Source: Halorarius halobius (GTDB taxonomy: Archaea; Halobacteriota; Halobacteria; Halobacteriales; Haloarculaceae). From it: a stretch of DNA of 64,000 bases. Positions 41,362 through 50,433 of the stretch are shown here, piece after piece. Made by a program: the position numbers and the translations under genes. The notes beneath the pieces are model-generated. The model did not search any database. It was not told the origin of the DNA and saw only the letters and a list, made by a program, of their open reading frames with translations. The stretch is from NCBI RefSeq assembly GCF_024298865.1, contig NZ_CP101161.1, forward strand, positions 111,227 to 175,226, given 5' to 3'. Positions within the stretch are counted from its first letter, which is position 1, and each line of letters begins with the position of its first letter.

Positions 41362-42564
41362 CTACTCGGTCTCGGGTTCCCGTTCGCCGTCGCCGGCCGC
41401 GTCGCCGGCCGTCTCCTCGTCGCTCATCGCCGACCGCATCTGCTCTTCGACCTCCTCGTCCATGTCGGCCTCCATCTCGGAGATGACCTCGTCGGCGCTC
41501 CTGATGTCCGTCTGGTCCTCGCCCTCCTTGATGGCCTGCGCTTCGGCCTCCATCTGCTCGACGTCCATCTCGGCCTCCTCGTCTATCTGCCCGAGTATCT
41601 CCTCGATGTCGTCGAGGCCGAGCATCTCGCGGGTCTCCTCGTCGAAGTCCATCGAGTCGAGCACGTCCTGGCTCTCCTTCACGTCGGAGCCGGTCATGTG
41701 CTTGCCGTAGCGGCCGACCAGCGACGTGAGTTCCTGCGGGAGCACGAACGTCGTCGAGTCGCTGGTGCCGATGTCCGCGAGCGTCTCCATCCCCTTGTCG
41801 ATGACCGCGCGCTCGCCCATCGACTCGGCGGACTTCGCGCGCAGGACGGTCGAGATGGCGTCACCCTGCGCTTCCAGAATCTGGCTCTGTTTTTCACCCT
41901 GTGCGCGGATGATGTTCGACTGCTTGTCACCCTGTGCGGTCTCGACCGCGGAGCGGCGTTCACCCTGCGCTTCCAGAATCATCGCGCGGCGACGGCGCTC
42001 GGCCGACGTCTGCTGCTCCATCGCCTGCTGGACGTCCTGGCTGGGGTTGACCTCCCGCACCTCGACCGATTCGACGCGGACGCCCCACTCGTCGGTCGGC
42101 TCGTCGAGTTCCTTCCGGATGCGGGCGTTTATCTCCTGTCGCTTGTTGAGCGTGTCGTCGAGTTCCATGTCGCCCAGCACCGCACGCAGGGTGGTCTGTG
42201 CGAGGTTCGAGACCGCGCGCTTGTAGTCGTCGACCTCGAGGAACGCCTTCTTGGCGTCCATCACCTTGATGTAGACGACGGCGTCGGCCGTCACGGGCGA
42301 GTTGTCGCGGGTGATGGCCTCCTGGCGGGGCACGTCCAGCGTCTGGGTGCGCATGTCGAACGTGTACGTCCGCGAGACGAACGGCAACACGAAGTTGATG
42401 CCGGGTTCGAGCAGGCGCTGGTACTCGCCGAACACCGTCAGCGCCCGCTTCTCGTAGGCGTTGACGATTTCGACGGACTTGTACACCGCCACGATGGCAA
42501 TGAGTAGCGCGACCAGCGCCAGCACCGGGAGGACCACTGACCCGAGCTGTAACGGGAACAACAT
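41362..42564 (-). CDS. SPFH/Band 7 membrane protein (stomatin/prohibitin-like)
   Basis: 400 aa. N-terminal membrane helix (residues 9-30) then SPFH domain (about 33-230) with ALTVFGEYQRLLEPGINFVL and TQTLDVPRQEAITRDNSPVT. It continues into a coiled-coil of near-11-residue repeats (ILEAQGERRSA, AQGDKQSNIIR, AQGEKQSQILE) and an acidic tail of about 120 residues, longer than in typical stomatins. It forms membrane-associated oligomers that organise membrane domains or proteases. Located 57 bp after the NfeD gene, the usual nfeD/SPFH pair. Confidence 0.9.
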   Translation of the reverse strand: MLFPLQLGSVVLPVLALVALLIAIVAVYKSVEIVNAYEKRALTVFGEYQRLLEPGINFVLPFVSRTYTFDMRTQTLDVPRQEAITRDNSPVTADAVVYIKVMDAKKAFLEVDDYKRAVSNLAQTTLRAVLGDMELDDTLNKRQEINARIRKELDEPTDEWGVRVESVEVREVNPSQDVQQAMEQQTSAERRRRAMILEAQGERRSAVETAQGDKQSNIIRAQGEKQSQILEAQGDAISTVLRAKSAESMGERAVIDKGMETLADIGTSDSTTFVLPQELTSLVGRYGKHMTGSDVKESQDVLDSMDFDEETREMLGLDDIEEILGQIDEEAEMDVEQMEAEAQAIKEGEDQTDIRSADEVISEMEADMDEEVEEQMRSAMSDEETAGDAAGDGEREPETE

Positions 42565-42621
42565 AGCTCGTCTTGGGATGACGTGTCAATAAGGGTTCCC
42601 CCGCCAGGGAGTCGACCGCCG

Positions 42622-43173
42622 TCAGGCGGGTTCGGTGTCGCTCTCCTCGCGGTCGCGGGACGCCCGCCCGCGTTCGAGTTCCCGCTCGATGTCGTCGAGC
42701 TCCGACAGCGACGCGACGGTGAGGACGTTCCCCCCGCCGGGGTCCAGCACGATGACCTCCTCTCCCTCCGCGATGTCGCCGTCCATGCTCCGGGCGCGGT
42801 AGTAGGGGTTGAAGCCGCCGTCCTCGAGTTTCACCTCGCCACCGTCGTGGGTGACCCGCTCGGTGACCCGGCCGATCTGTCCCCGCAGGGAGTCGGAGTC
42901 GCTCGTCTGCGCGTCGGCGGTGCGGTTCCGTATCCCGAGGTCCTGGTAGAACTTGAACGTCGCCGCGCCCGCGAGGATGACGACGGCCGCGAGCACCAGC
43001 GGCGTCAGCGGCCCGAGCAGGCCGCCGAGTGCCAGCCCCACCGCGCCCGCGGCCAGCAGGGCGACCCCGACGACGATGAAGTGTGCGCCGGGCGCCAGCG
43101 CCTCCATCACGACGAGGCCAGCGCCGACTAACAGCAGCAGCAGCGAGAGCGGGACGCCCAGCACCTCGACCAT
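42622..43173 (-). CDS. NfeD-family membrane protein (short form)
   Basis: 183 aa. Four membrane spans (about residues 5-90), then an OB-fold-like C-terminal domain (LRGQIGRVTERVTHDGGEVK, DIAEGEEVIVLDPGGGNVL). It lacks the N-terminal ClpP-like Ser protease of long NfeD (1510-type). Short NfeD associates with SPFH proteins; the paired downstream gene fits that. Confidence 0.86.
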   Translation of the reverse strand: MVEVLGVPLSLLLLLVGAGLVVMEALAPGAHFIVVGVALLAAGAVGLALGGLLGPLTPLVLAAVVILAGAATFKFYQDLGIRNRTADAQTSDSDSLRGQIGRVTERVTHDGGEVKLEDGGFNPYYRARSMDGDIAEGEEVIVLDPGGGNVLTVASLSELDDIERELERGRASRDREESDTEPA

Positions 43174-43235
43174 ACTCCCCCTAGGTGCCGGGCTCCCCTA
43201 AGGGTTCGCCCGCGCGTCACGGCAGGTGTCGCCCG

Positions 43236-43505
43236 TCACAGCAGGAACTGCGCGAGCACCACGAGCGTGACGGCGGCGCCCAGCAGAACGAACAGCGAGC
43301 CCTCCAGCGAGGGCGACCCGGGTTCCAGCGTCCGCTCGTCGGGGCCGGTCCACGACTCCCCCTCCGTGGCGACGTGGAGCGCGCTCCCCGAGCGGTCGTC
43401 GCCGTCAGCGTCCGTCCTGGGCCGGTCGGCGCCGCGGTCGGTCCCGTCCCGGGCGTCGCTTCCGTCCGCGCCCTTCCGGGCCGGGTCGTCGGCTGCGTCG
43501 GTCAC
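43236..43505 (-). CDS. DUF7312-like protein with a C-terminal membrane anchor
   Basis: 89 aa from GTG 43505 (MTDAADDPARKGADGSDARD). Acidic, disordered N-terminus; then a short conserved-looking segment EGESWTGPDERTLEPGSPSL; a single hydrophobic span at the end (EGSLFVLLGAAVTLVVLAQF). A C-terminal tail-anchored topology is likely. It follows metG by 44 bp on the same strand, so it is probably co-transcribed. Unknown function; family name from memory. Confidence 0.6.
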   Translation of the reverse strand: MTDAADDPARKGADGSDARDGTDRGADRPRTDADGDDRSGSALHVATEGESWTGPDERTLEPGSPSLEGSLFVLLGAAVTLVVLAQFLL

Positions 43506-43549
43506 ACCCGTCGTACGCCGTCGGCGCCGATAAATCCTCGCCGTTCGGA

Positions 43550-45649
43550 CTACTGCACCTTCGTCCCGGGCTCGGCGTCCGCCAGCGTGGTCAGCAGGTC
43601 GGCCTGGTCGCCAGCGGCGAGCAACATCCCGTTCGACTCGACGCCGAACAGTTCCGCCTTCTCGAGGTTCGCCACCACGACGATGCGGGTGCCGGGCAGC
43701 GAATCGAGGTCGTGGAGTTGCTTGATGCCGGCGACGATCTGGCGCGTCTCGACGCCGATGTCGACCTCCAGTTTCGCGAGGTCGTCGGCCCCCTCGATCG
43801 GCTCGGCCGACAGTATCTCGGCGACCCGGATGTCGAGCGCCTGGAAGTCGTCGAAGCTCACGCGGTCGTCCGCGACGGGTTCGAGGTCGGTCACGGCCGA
43901 CTCGTCGTCGCCGTCGGCCTCCTCGCTTTCGGTTCCGTCCCCGGCCGTCGCCTCGGCGACGCGGGCCTCCAGTTGCTCGTTGAGCTCCGCCACCTGGTCG
44001 TCCTCGATGCGGTCGAACAGTTCGTCGGGGTCGTCGAACGTCGCGGGCGGCGCCTCCAGCGCGGCCTCGATGCCGGCGTCGTGGACCGACCCCGACTCGC
44101 CGAGTTGCGCCCACAGCTGTTCGGCCTTCCCGGGGAGGACCGGCTCCATCAGCACCGCGCACGCCTTCGTTATCTGCACGCAGTCGCGGATGACCTGCGC
44201 CGCCCGGTCGGGGTCGTCGTCGACGAGGTTCCACGGCTCGTGGCGCTGGATGTACTCGTTGCCGAACTTCGCCAGCTCGACCGGCGCCTGCCCCAGCCCG
44301 CGCACGGAGTAGTCGTTGACAGCCTCGCGGACGTCCGCGATGGCGCTCTCGACGTGGGATTCGACCTCCTCGCTCACCGTGACGTCGGGCGTCCCGTCGT
44401 AGTTCCGCTCCGCGAACAGCAGCGAGCGGTAACAGAAGTTGCCCAGCGTGCCGACGAGGTCGTTGTTCACCCGCTCCTGGAGCGCGTCCCACGAGAAGTT
44501 CACGTCCGCGGTGAACTCCGAGCCGGTGATTATCTGGTAGCGGAACAGGTCCGGGTGGAAGCCCGCATCCAGGTAGTCGTCGGCCCACACCGCGCGGTTG
44601 CGCGACGTGGAGAACGCCTCGCCGGCGAGGTTGACGAACCCGCAGGCCATCACCGCGCGCGGCTCGTTGAAGTCCGCACCCCGGAGCATGGCGGGCCAGA
44701 ACACGGTGTGGTGCTGGATGATGTCCTGGCCGATGATGTGGACGATCTCGCCGCCGTCCGGGCGTTCGTCGGTGCCGTGGTTCTTCCAGACGGCCTCCCA
44801 GTCGTACTCCTCGGTGCCGACGCGCTCGGAGTACTGCTTCGTCGAGGAGGCGTACTCGATGGGCGCGTCGACCCAGACGTACAACACGAGGTCGTCGGCC
44901 CCCTCGCCCGGATAGTCGATGCCCCAGTCCATGTCGCGAGTGATACACCAGTCCTGGAGTTCGCCCTCGATCCACTCGCGGGGCTGGTTCTTCGCGTTGG
45001 CCGTCCCTTCGAGGCGGTCGATGAACCCCTGGAGGTACTCCTGGAAGTCCGAGACCCGGAAGAACTTGTGCGTGCGGTCGCGGTACTCCGCGGGGTTGCC
45101 GGTGATTGCGCTGACGGGGTCCTCGACCTCGCCGGGTTCGAGATGGCGGCCACAGCCCTCGTCGCACTCGTCGCCGCGGGCCGTCTCACCGCAGTACGGG
45201 CAGGTCCCCTCGACGTACCTGTCGGGGAGGGGCTGGTCGGCCTCGGGGTCCCACGCGACCTTTATCTCCTTCTCGTAGACGTGACCCCCCTCGTCGAGTG
45301 CGCGGACGATGTCCTGGGTCAGTTCGGTGTTCGTGTCGTCGTGGGTGTGGCCGTAGTTGTCGAACTCGACGTTGAACTCCGGGAACGTCGCCTCGTACTG
45401 TTCGTGATACGAGAGCGCGAACTCCTCGGGAGAGACCCCCTCCTTGTCGGCGTTGACCGCGATAGGGGTGCCGTGCATGTCCGACCCGCAGACGAACGCC
45501 GTCTGCTGGCCGACCGTCTCCAGCGCCCGCGAGAACGCGTCCCCGCTGACGTACGTGCGGAGGTGGCCGACGTGCAGGTCGCCGTTGGCGTACGGTAACC
45601 CGCAGGTGACCACCGCGGGGTCGTCGGTCGGGAAATCCGGATGACTCAT
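43550..45649 (-). CDS. metG: Methionyl-tRNA synthetase
   Basis: 699 aa. HIGH-type motif GDLHVGHLRT (residues 23-32); zinc-knuckle CPYCGETARGDECDEGCG (about 142-159); KMSKS equivalent FSTSRNRAVW (about residue 337); anticodon-binding domain (EPWNLVDDDPDRAAQVI); and a C-terminal OB-fold tRNA-binding domain (VSFDDFQALDIRVAEIL to the end). This is the MetRS class Ia form with the EMAP-II-like tail. Charges initiator and elongator tRNA(Met). Its TATA-like element lies in an inverted repeat (45667-45684). Confidence 0.96.
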   Translation of the reverse strand: MSHPDFPTDDPAVVTCGLPYANGDLHVGHLRTYVSGDAFSRALETVGQQTAFVCGSDMHGTPIAVNADKEGVSPEEFALSYHEQYEATFPEFNVEFDNYGHTHDDTNTELTQDIVRALDEGGHVYEKEIKVAWDPEADQPLPDRYVEGTCPYCGETARGDECDEGCGRHLEPGEVEDPVSAITGNPAEYRDRTHKFFRVSDFQEYLQGFIDRLEGTANAKNQPREWIEGELQDWCITRDMDWGIDYPGEGADDLVLYVWVDAPIEYASSTKQYSERVGTEEYDWEAVWKNHGTDERPDGGEIVHIIGQDIIQHHTVFWPAMLRGADFNEPRAVMACGFVNLAGEAFSTSRNRAVWADDYLDAGFHPDLFRYQIITGSEFTADVNFSWDALQERVNNDLVGTLGNFCYRSLLFAERNYDGTPDVTVSEEVESHVESAIADVREAVNDYSVRGLGQAPVELAKFGNEYIQRHEPWNLVDDDPDRAAQVIRDCVQITKACAVLMEPVLPGKAEQLWAQLGESGSVHDAGIEAALEAPPATFDDPDELFDRIEDDQVAELNEQLEARVAEATAGDGTESEEADGDDESAVTDLEPVADDRVSFDDFQALDIRVAEILSAEPIEGADDLAKLEVDIGVETRQIVAGIKQLHDLDSLPGTRIVVVANLEKAELFGVESNGMLLAAGDQADLLTTLADAEPGTKVQ

Positions 45650-45666
45650 GGCTGTGCCTCCTCGTG

Positions 45667-45684
45667 GCGGGGACTAAACCCCGC
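45667..45684 (-). promoter_or_regulatory. metG promoter: TATA-like box inside an inverted repeat
   Basis: On the minus strand gcgggg-tttagt-ccccgc: the box gtttagt is 24-30 bp from ATG 45649, flanked by perfect 6-bp arms (45667-45672, 45679-45684). Such a layout could let a dimeric regulator cover the TATA box. The rest of the 253-bp gap up to 45902 holds nothing recognisable. Confidence 0.4.
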
Positions 45685-45902
45685 TGGTTCGTCGGTGTGC
45701 ATCGGTGTCGGTGTGGCTACTCGGCGTGCGGTGCGACAGAAAGCGTGGTTTCGCGCCCGGGCAGGGCCGTATGAGGGCGACCCCGGACGGTCCACCGGCG
45801 CGGCGACGGCTACGGGCGCATCGAACGCGTGGGCCGCGCTACGCGAGTCACACCGACAGGAAAACGGCGGAGGGTGAAAAGCGATTCGTCCCCGAGCGGG
45901 CG

Positions 45903-46592
45903 TCAGTCCTTGATCTCGACGCCGCCGAAGGCGACGAACCCCTCGACCACGAGGTCCACGGAGTCGTGGGTCCGCTCCTCGCGGAGGCGGGTGTCCTCGA
46001 CGCTCCCGAACACGGGGAGAACGTCGACGCGGACGTTCCAGTCGCGGGGCGCGATTATCTCCACGGCACCGAACATCGCCACCGCGTCGACCCGGATGGG
46101 CGTCTCGGGGTCGGCGGGGGCCACGTCACGGAGGTCGAGCGTCACCCCGCCGAACGCGGCGATGGCGTCGGCACCCCGGAACGACCGGGAGGTGGCGCGC
46201 TTCTCGCTACCGCCGAACACGGCGACGGCGTTCAGGAACCTGTCGTCGCTGGCGGCCGTGCCGGTCCGGGTCTTGTACGCGCCGGCGACCAGCGAGAGGC
46301 CGAAGACGACGACGACGAGGGGCCACAGCGACCAGACCTGCTCCCAGGTGGCGTAGCCGAGCGTGACGGCCTGGGCCGCCGAGGCGGCCACCACCAGCAG
46401 GAGCGGGCCGAACACGTTGCGGAACCCGCTGGTGACGAACGCCCACAGGCCGACGAGGACGAACAGCGCCGGCGCGTACCGGAGCAGGCGGCCGGTGTCG
46501 TACAGCCCCGTGGTGGTAGCCAGCAGGGCCAGACCCACGAGGACGACGGCGATACCGACGAGCAGGCCGCTTGAGACACGCTTGTAGTTCAT
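45903..46592 (-). CDS. LiaF-like membrane protein (cell-envelope response family)
   Basis: 229 aa from ATG 46592 (MNYKRVSSGLLVGIAVVLVG). Four hydrophobic segments at about residues 8-28, 38-56, 60-78 and 85-103 form the LiaF/DUF1707-like membrane half. The soluble half is built of repeats like FGGVTLDLRDV, MFGAVEIIAPRDW and FGSVEDTRLRE, the LiaF/YvqF beta-helix. In bacteria it regulates a stress-sensing two-component system; in haloarchaea the partner is unknown. Convergent or unlinked to its neighbours. Confidence 0.75.
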   Translation of the reverse strand: MNYKRVSSGLLVGIAVVLVGLALLATTTGLYDTGRLLRYAPALFVLVGLWAFVTSGFRNVFGPLLLVVAASAAQAVTLGYATWEQVWSLWPLVVVVFGLSLVAGAYKTRTGTAASDDRFLNAVAVFGGSEKRATSRSFRGADAIAAFGGVTLDLRDVAPADPETPIRVDAVAMFGAVEIIAPRDWNVRVDVLPVFGSVEDTRLREERTHDSVDLVVEGFVAFGGVEIKD

Positions 46593-46650
46593 GCTACACG
46601 TACGACCGACGTGGAGATAAAGCGATACTGCGGGTCTCGGACGGTGGGAC

Positions 46651-47202
46651 TCAGACGATGCTCGCACCGATGGCGAACAGGCCGAGGGTGACGAGCAGGC
46701 GGCCGACGCTCCCGACGAACGTGGCGGCGGCGAACTTCGTGTAGTTCTCCTCGAGGATGGAGAACGCGTAGATTGAGAGCGTGTCGGGGAAAAAGGGGAC
46801 ACACAGCGCCATCGCCAGTCCCGCGTAGCCGTACTTGCGGGCGATTTCGATAGTTTTCCGCTCGGAGTATTCGACGATATCGACCGGGGAGCGGCGGAGC
46901 GCGCGGATGACGGGCCCCGACTCCTTCACCTCGTGGCCGATGGCGAACGCGAACACGGAGCCGGCGGCCTTCGCGGTGCCGGACACGAGGATGATGAGCG
47001 TCACCTCGACGGCGTACGGCACGCCGAGACGGAGACTCGGGAGGAGCACCACCTCGCTGGGGCCGGGCAGTATCCACGCGATGAGAAACGAGTAGATGGC
47101 GATGATGAGCAGACCGAGCGGGCCGCTGGCCGTCCGGACCGCTTCCTCGAGGACGTGGTAGTCCGGCCACGAGAACAGGGGCAGGACCTCGAGCGGCGTC
47201 AC
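46651..47202 (-). CDS. VTT/DedA-type membrane protein (SNARE-associated)
   Basis: 183 aa from GTG 47202. Five to six spans (residues about 30-50, 65-92, 120-150, 160-180). The segment AIYSFLIAWILPGPSEVVLL is the re-entrant loop of the YqaA/DedA group with its Pro-Gly, and a second is ALCVPFFPDTLSIYAFSI. DedA relatives act as lipid scramblases or undecaprenyl-phosphate flippases; the role here is uncertain. A TATA-like ggcttacac lies before it. Confidence 0.8.
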   Translation of the reverse strand: MTPLEVLPLFSWPDYHVLEEAVRTASGPLGLLIIAIYSFLIAWILPGPSEVVLLPSLRLGVPYAVEVTLIILVSGTAKAAGSVFAFAIGHEVKESGPVIRALRRSPVDIVEYSERKTIEIARKYGYAGLAMALCVPFFPDTLSIYAFSILEENYTKFAAATFVGSVGRLLVTLGLFAIGASIV

Positions 47203-47290
47203 TATCCGGAACGAGGGAGAGGTGCGGTGTAAGCCTATTGGCTTGGCGGCGTCGATGGACCGCTCCCCCGACGAACGGCGACGAACGGAG

Positions 47291-48343
47291 TCACCGCAGG
47301 CGGTCGACGTCCGCGAGGAACGCCCGGAGCGTCTCCCGGGTGACGTGGGGCATCATCACGATGCGGGCCTCGCCCGCCTCCGTCCGGGAGATGCGCCACC
47401 CCTCCTCGCGGAGCGCGTCGACGGTGTCGGCCGCGAAGTCCGCGGCGACGATGGGGAGGGTCGGCTCCACGTGGTCGACGCCGCGGGCGTGGAGTTCGGC
47501 CGCGAGCCAGTCGGCGTTCGACTGGCTCGTCTCGTACTGCTCGCGGTAGCCCTCCGGCCAGAGTTCCTCCAGCACCGCGGCGGCGCTGGCCACGCCCGCG
47601 CCCGACCGCGTCCCTGTCAGCGTCACCTGCGACGTGGATTCGAGGTAGGGGGTGTCGATGGAGAGTTCGTCCAGCAGTTCCGGGCCGCGCGCGAGCAGGC
47701 CCCCCGCCGGCACCGCCGCCTGCCCCATCTTGTGGGGGTCGATTGTCATCGTGTCGATGTCGGCGTCCGAGAAGTCCCACTCGTGGTGGGTAAACGGGAG
47801 GACGAACCCGCCCCACGCGGCGTCGACGTGGGTCAGCGCGTCCACCTCGTCGGCCATCCGCGCGAGCCGCGGGATGGGGTCGACGCGGCCGTACTCGGTG
47901 GTGCCGGCGACGCCCACCACGAGCACGGTGTCGTCGTCTATCAGTTCGTCGACGGCCTCGAGGTTGGCGGTGAAGTCGTCGAGCGGGGCGACTCGCATCT
48001 CCACGCCGAGCACGTCGGCGGCCTTGTGAAACGAGAAGTGCGCTGAGGCGGGCGCGACGAAGTTCGGGTCGCGGGTCGACGCGCGGTTGCGCGCGACCCT
48101 GACCGCCTGGATGTTCGCCTCCGTGCCGCCGGAGGCGACGTAGCCGGCGGCGTCGTCGAGACCGGCCACCTCTCCGAGCGTGGCGACCGCCTCGCGCTCG
48201 AGTGTCGCCACCGTCTCGTAGGTGCCGGGGTCGCCGGGGTTGGTGGCGAGGAACCGCTCGGCCGCGTCGCGTGCCACCGGATGCGGTTCCGTACACATCG
48301 AGGAGAGCACGCGGGAGAAATCCTGAGGCTGGGCCCGCTGCAT
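47291..48343 (-). CDS. mfnA: Pyridoxal-phosphate decarboxylase MfnA (tyrosine/aspartate type)
   Basis: 350 aa. PLP-binding Lys in [13 protein letters not shown] (about residue 211); substrate and phosphate contacts in [20 protein letters not shown] and [14 protein letters not shown]. Archaeal MfnA decarboxylates L-aspartate to beta-alanine for coenzyme A, or L-tyrosine to tyramine for methanofuran; haloarchaea do not make methanofuran, so the aspartate role (replacing PanD) is the more likely. ATG 48343 is the chosen start. Confidence 0.9.
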   Translation of the reverse strand: MQRAQPQDFSRVLSSMCTEPHPVARDAAERFLATNPGDPGTYETVATLEREAVATLGEVAGLDDAAGYVASGGTEANIQAVRVARNRASTRDPNFVAPASAHFSFHKAADVLGVEMRVAPLDDFTANLEAVDELIDDDTVLVVGVAGTTEYGRVDPIPRLARMADEVDALTHVDAAWGGFVLPFTHHEWDFSDADIDTMTIDPHKMGQAAVPAGGLLARGPELLDELSIDTPYLESTSQVTLTGTRSGAGVASAAAVLEELWPEGYREQYETSQSNADWLAAELHARGVDHVEPTLPIVAADFAADTVDALREEGWRISRTEAGEARIVMMPHVTRETLRAFLADVDRLR

Positions 48344-48400
48344 CTGTTGGGAGCTATGCGCTCTCGCGCTTAAAAATTGCGCAGTTCGCCGACGGCGGGT

Positions 48401-49159
48401 TTACGACAGCGCCTCGGGCACCCACTGCGGTCTGGTGACCCCGGGGTCCTCCAGCGACCGGAGCGTGTACGCAATGGCGAACGACCCCTGCGAGCCGTCG
48501 ATGGTGTAGGTGCCCGACGCCGAGAACTCGTAGATTCGCCCCTCGCTGTCCACGACGACGTGCGCCTCGTAGTCGCGCAGGTCGGTCGCGTTGTCGGGGA
48601 GCGCACGCGGGTTCGCCGGCTCCGTCGTCGAGGTGAGCGTCACGAGGTCCGTCGTGTCCTCGCGCTCGGTGACGTTCGTCACGTTCCAGCCGCCGGCCGA
48701 CAGATACCGACCGAACACGCTCTCGCCGGTGAGCTGTTCGGCCGGGATGGGCTGTGCCTGCCGGTACACCACGCGGTCGCCGAATCTGAACCGCACCGCC
48801 TGCACCGATTCGTTCCCCCAGGCGTCGATTTGGGAGCCGGGGTTGCGGGTCCGGAAGCCGTACTCGGTGGCGTTGGGCGCGCCCTGCGTGAGTTGCGAGC
48901 GGCTGACCCGCCGGCGCTGACCCTCCTGGACGACGGTCGCGTTCGTGCTGAACCGGTAGGTGAACCCCGTCTTCAGGAGCGTCTCGGTGTGGGCATCCAA
49001 CAGCGCCGCGGAGTCCGCGAACGTCCCGTTCTCCGCGTCGACGCCGGGCGGCGCCTGGTCGGCTGTCAGACCCCCGCCACCACCGCCGAACGGGAGGGCG
49101 GAACAGCCGGACAGCGCGAGGAGGATGGCGAGCGCCACCGCGGCGAACGTGCGTCGCAT
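48401..49159 (-). CDS. Lipoprotein, DUF7537-like, function unknown
   Basis: 252 aa from ATG 49159. Type II signal (MRRTFAAVALAILLALSGCS) with the lipobox LSGC; the Cys becomes lipidated at the outer membrane face. The mature protein begins with a Gly-rich linker (ALPFGGGGGGLTADQAPPGV) and continues with a beta-rich domain (YRFSTNATVVQEGQRRRV). Similar lipoproteins are numerous in haloarchaea, with no assigned role; the DUF name is from memory. The preceding region up to 49266 holds the divergent promoters. Confidence 0.74.
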   Translation of the reverse strand: MRRTFAAVALAILLALSGCSALPFGGGGGGLTADQAPPGVDAENGTFADSAALLDAHTETLLKTGFTYRFSTNATVVQEGQRRRVSRSQLTQGAPNATEYGFRTRNPGSQIDAWGNESVQAVRFRFGDRVVYRQAQPIPAEQLTGESVFGRYLSAGGWNVTNVTEREDTTDLVTLTSTTEPANPRALPDNATDLRDYEAHVVVDSEGRIYEFSASGTYTIDGSQGSFAIAYTLRSLEDPGVTRPQWVPEALS

Positions 49160-49266
49160 ACCTCGACTGTGGGTGCCCGCGCAAAAAGCCCCGCGCTCTC
49201 GAACAGAGCCGGTTCCCACTGCCGGCGCGGCGGACGCTTATGTACCCCCGCCGTGACACACGAGCC

Positions 49267-50034
49267 ATGAACGACACCGTCCAACTGACGTTCGACGGCG
49301 ACGTCGCCACCCTGACCATCGACCGCCCCGACCGGCTGAACGCCCTGAACGAGGCGACGCTGGAGGGGATGGCCGACGCCCTCGACGAGGCGCGCGGCGA
49401 GGCGCGGGTGCTCGTCGTCACCGGCGCGGGCGAGAAGGCGTTCGCCGCGGGCGCTGACATCTCCCGGATGGCCGAGATGTCCGTCGAGGAGGCCCACGCC
49501 TACTGCGAGCAGGGCCACGCGGTGATGAACGCCGTCGAGTCGTTCCCCGCGCCCGTCATCGCGGCGCTCAACGGCTACGCGTTCGGCGGTGGCTGTGAAC
49601 TCGCGCTCGCTTGCGACCTCCGTATCGCAAGCGAGCGGGCGGTCATCGGGCAGACCGAAATCGACCTCGGCATCGTCCCCGGGTGGGGCGGCACCCAGCG
49701 GCTCGTCCGGCTGGTCGGCGACGAGACGGCCCGCCGACTCGTCTTCTTCGGCGAACGCGTCGACGCGCAGGACGCGCTGGAACTCGACCTGGTGAGCGAG
49801 GTGGTCGCCCACGACGAACTCGACGAGTACGTCGCCGGGATGGCCGCCGACCTCGCGGAGAAGCCGCAGTTCGCCATGGCCGCGGCGAAGGAGGCCATCA
49901 ACGAGGCCCACGAGATGGGCCAGCGCGAGGGACTCGACTTCGAGCGGCGCCTCTGGAGCAGTCTGTTCGGCACGCCCGACCAGCGCGAGGGGATGGACGC
50001 GTTCCTGAACGACCGCGACCCCGAGTTCGAGTAG
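49267..50034 (+). CDS. Enoyl-CoA hydratase/isomerase family protein
   Basis: 255 aa from ATG 49267 (MNDTVQLTFDGDVATLTIDR); a TATA-like cttatg 25-30 bp upstream supports it. Crotonase fold: AFAAGADISRMAEM (oxyanion region) and GYAFGGGCELALACDLRIAS with GGG, then two acidic residues EIDLGIVPGWGGTQRL that match catalytic Glu pairs of hydratases. It hydrates 2-enoyl-CoA in beta-oxidation or amino acid degradation. No neighbouring pathway genes, so substrate chain length is open. Confidence 0.9.
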   Translation: MNDTVQLTFDGDVATLTIDRPDRLNALNEATLEGMADALDEARGEARVLVVTGAGEKAFAAGADISRMAEMSVEEAHAYCEQGHAVMNAVESFPAPVIAALNGYAFGGGCELALACDLRIASERAVIGQTEIDLGIVPGWGGTQRLVRLVGDETARRLVFFGERVDAQDALELDLVSEVVAHDELDEYVAGMAADLAEKPQFAMAAAKEAINEAHEMGQREGLDFERRLWSSLFGTPDQREGMDAFLNDRDPEFE

Positions 50035-50039
50035 CACGG

Positions 50040-50432
50040 ATGCGTAGTCCGGGCGGCGTGAGCGACGACGATGGCGACATCGTGCGTCAGGACGTGGGTA
50101 TCGCGCTGTCGAACGTCGCGGTCGGCGCGATGCTGGCCGGGACCGTCGCGCTCGCCGTCGACCTGTGGTGGATAGGCGCAGTCGCGTCGGTCGCTACCGC
50201 GGGGCTGGCGGCGGCGGCCGACCGGAGTCGCGCCGGCCTCTGGGCACTGTACGCCGCCGGCGTCGCCGTCGCGGTCGGCCTCGCCTGGGGCTGGTGGGCC
50301 GGCGCGACGACGGTCGGTGTCGTGCCGCTCTTGCTTCTCGGCGTGGGGAGCGGGGCCGGTGTGAACCGCCTCCTGTTCGGCGTGGCGTGGTCCGTCCCCG
50401 AGACGCGGCGGCGCCGCGAGGCCGCCGAGTGA
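50040..50432 (+). CDS. Small three-to-four-span membrane protein
   Basis: 130 aa from ATG 50040; GTG 50058 (MSDDDGDIV) is an alternative and possibly preferred start. Spans at about residues 22-42, 45-62, 67-85 and 88-108 (from ATG). Ends with a charged tail (VPETRRRREAAE). It starts 5 bp after the enoyl-CoA hydratase, so it is probably co-transcribed with it. Unknown function. Confidence 0.6.
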   Translation: MRSPGGVSDDDGDIVRQDVGIALSNVAVGAMLAGTVALAVDLWWIGAVASVATAGLAAAADRSRAGLWALYAAGVAVAVGLAWGWWAGATTVGVVPLLLLGVGSGAGVNRLLFGVAWSVPETRRRREAAE

Positions 50433-50433
50433 G

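Noticed and set aside
43236..45167. 643-residue minus-strand frame
   Set aside because: Frame shadow of metG; only the last 89 residues (from GTG 43505) make a plausible protein.
45641..45877. Plus-strand frame in the metG upstream gap
   Set aside because: Composition of a random high-GC frame; no promoter or motif.
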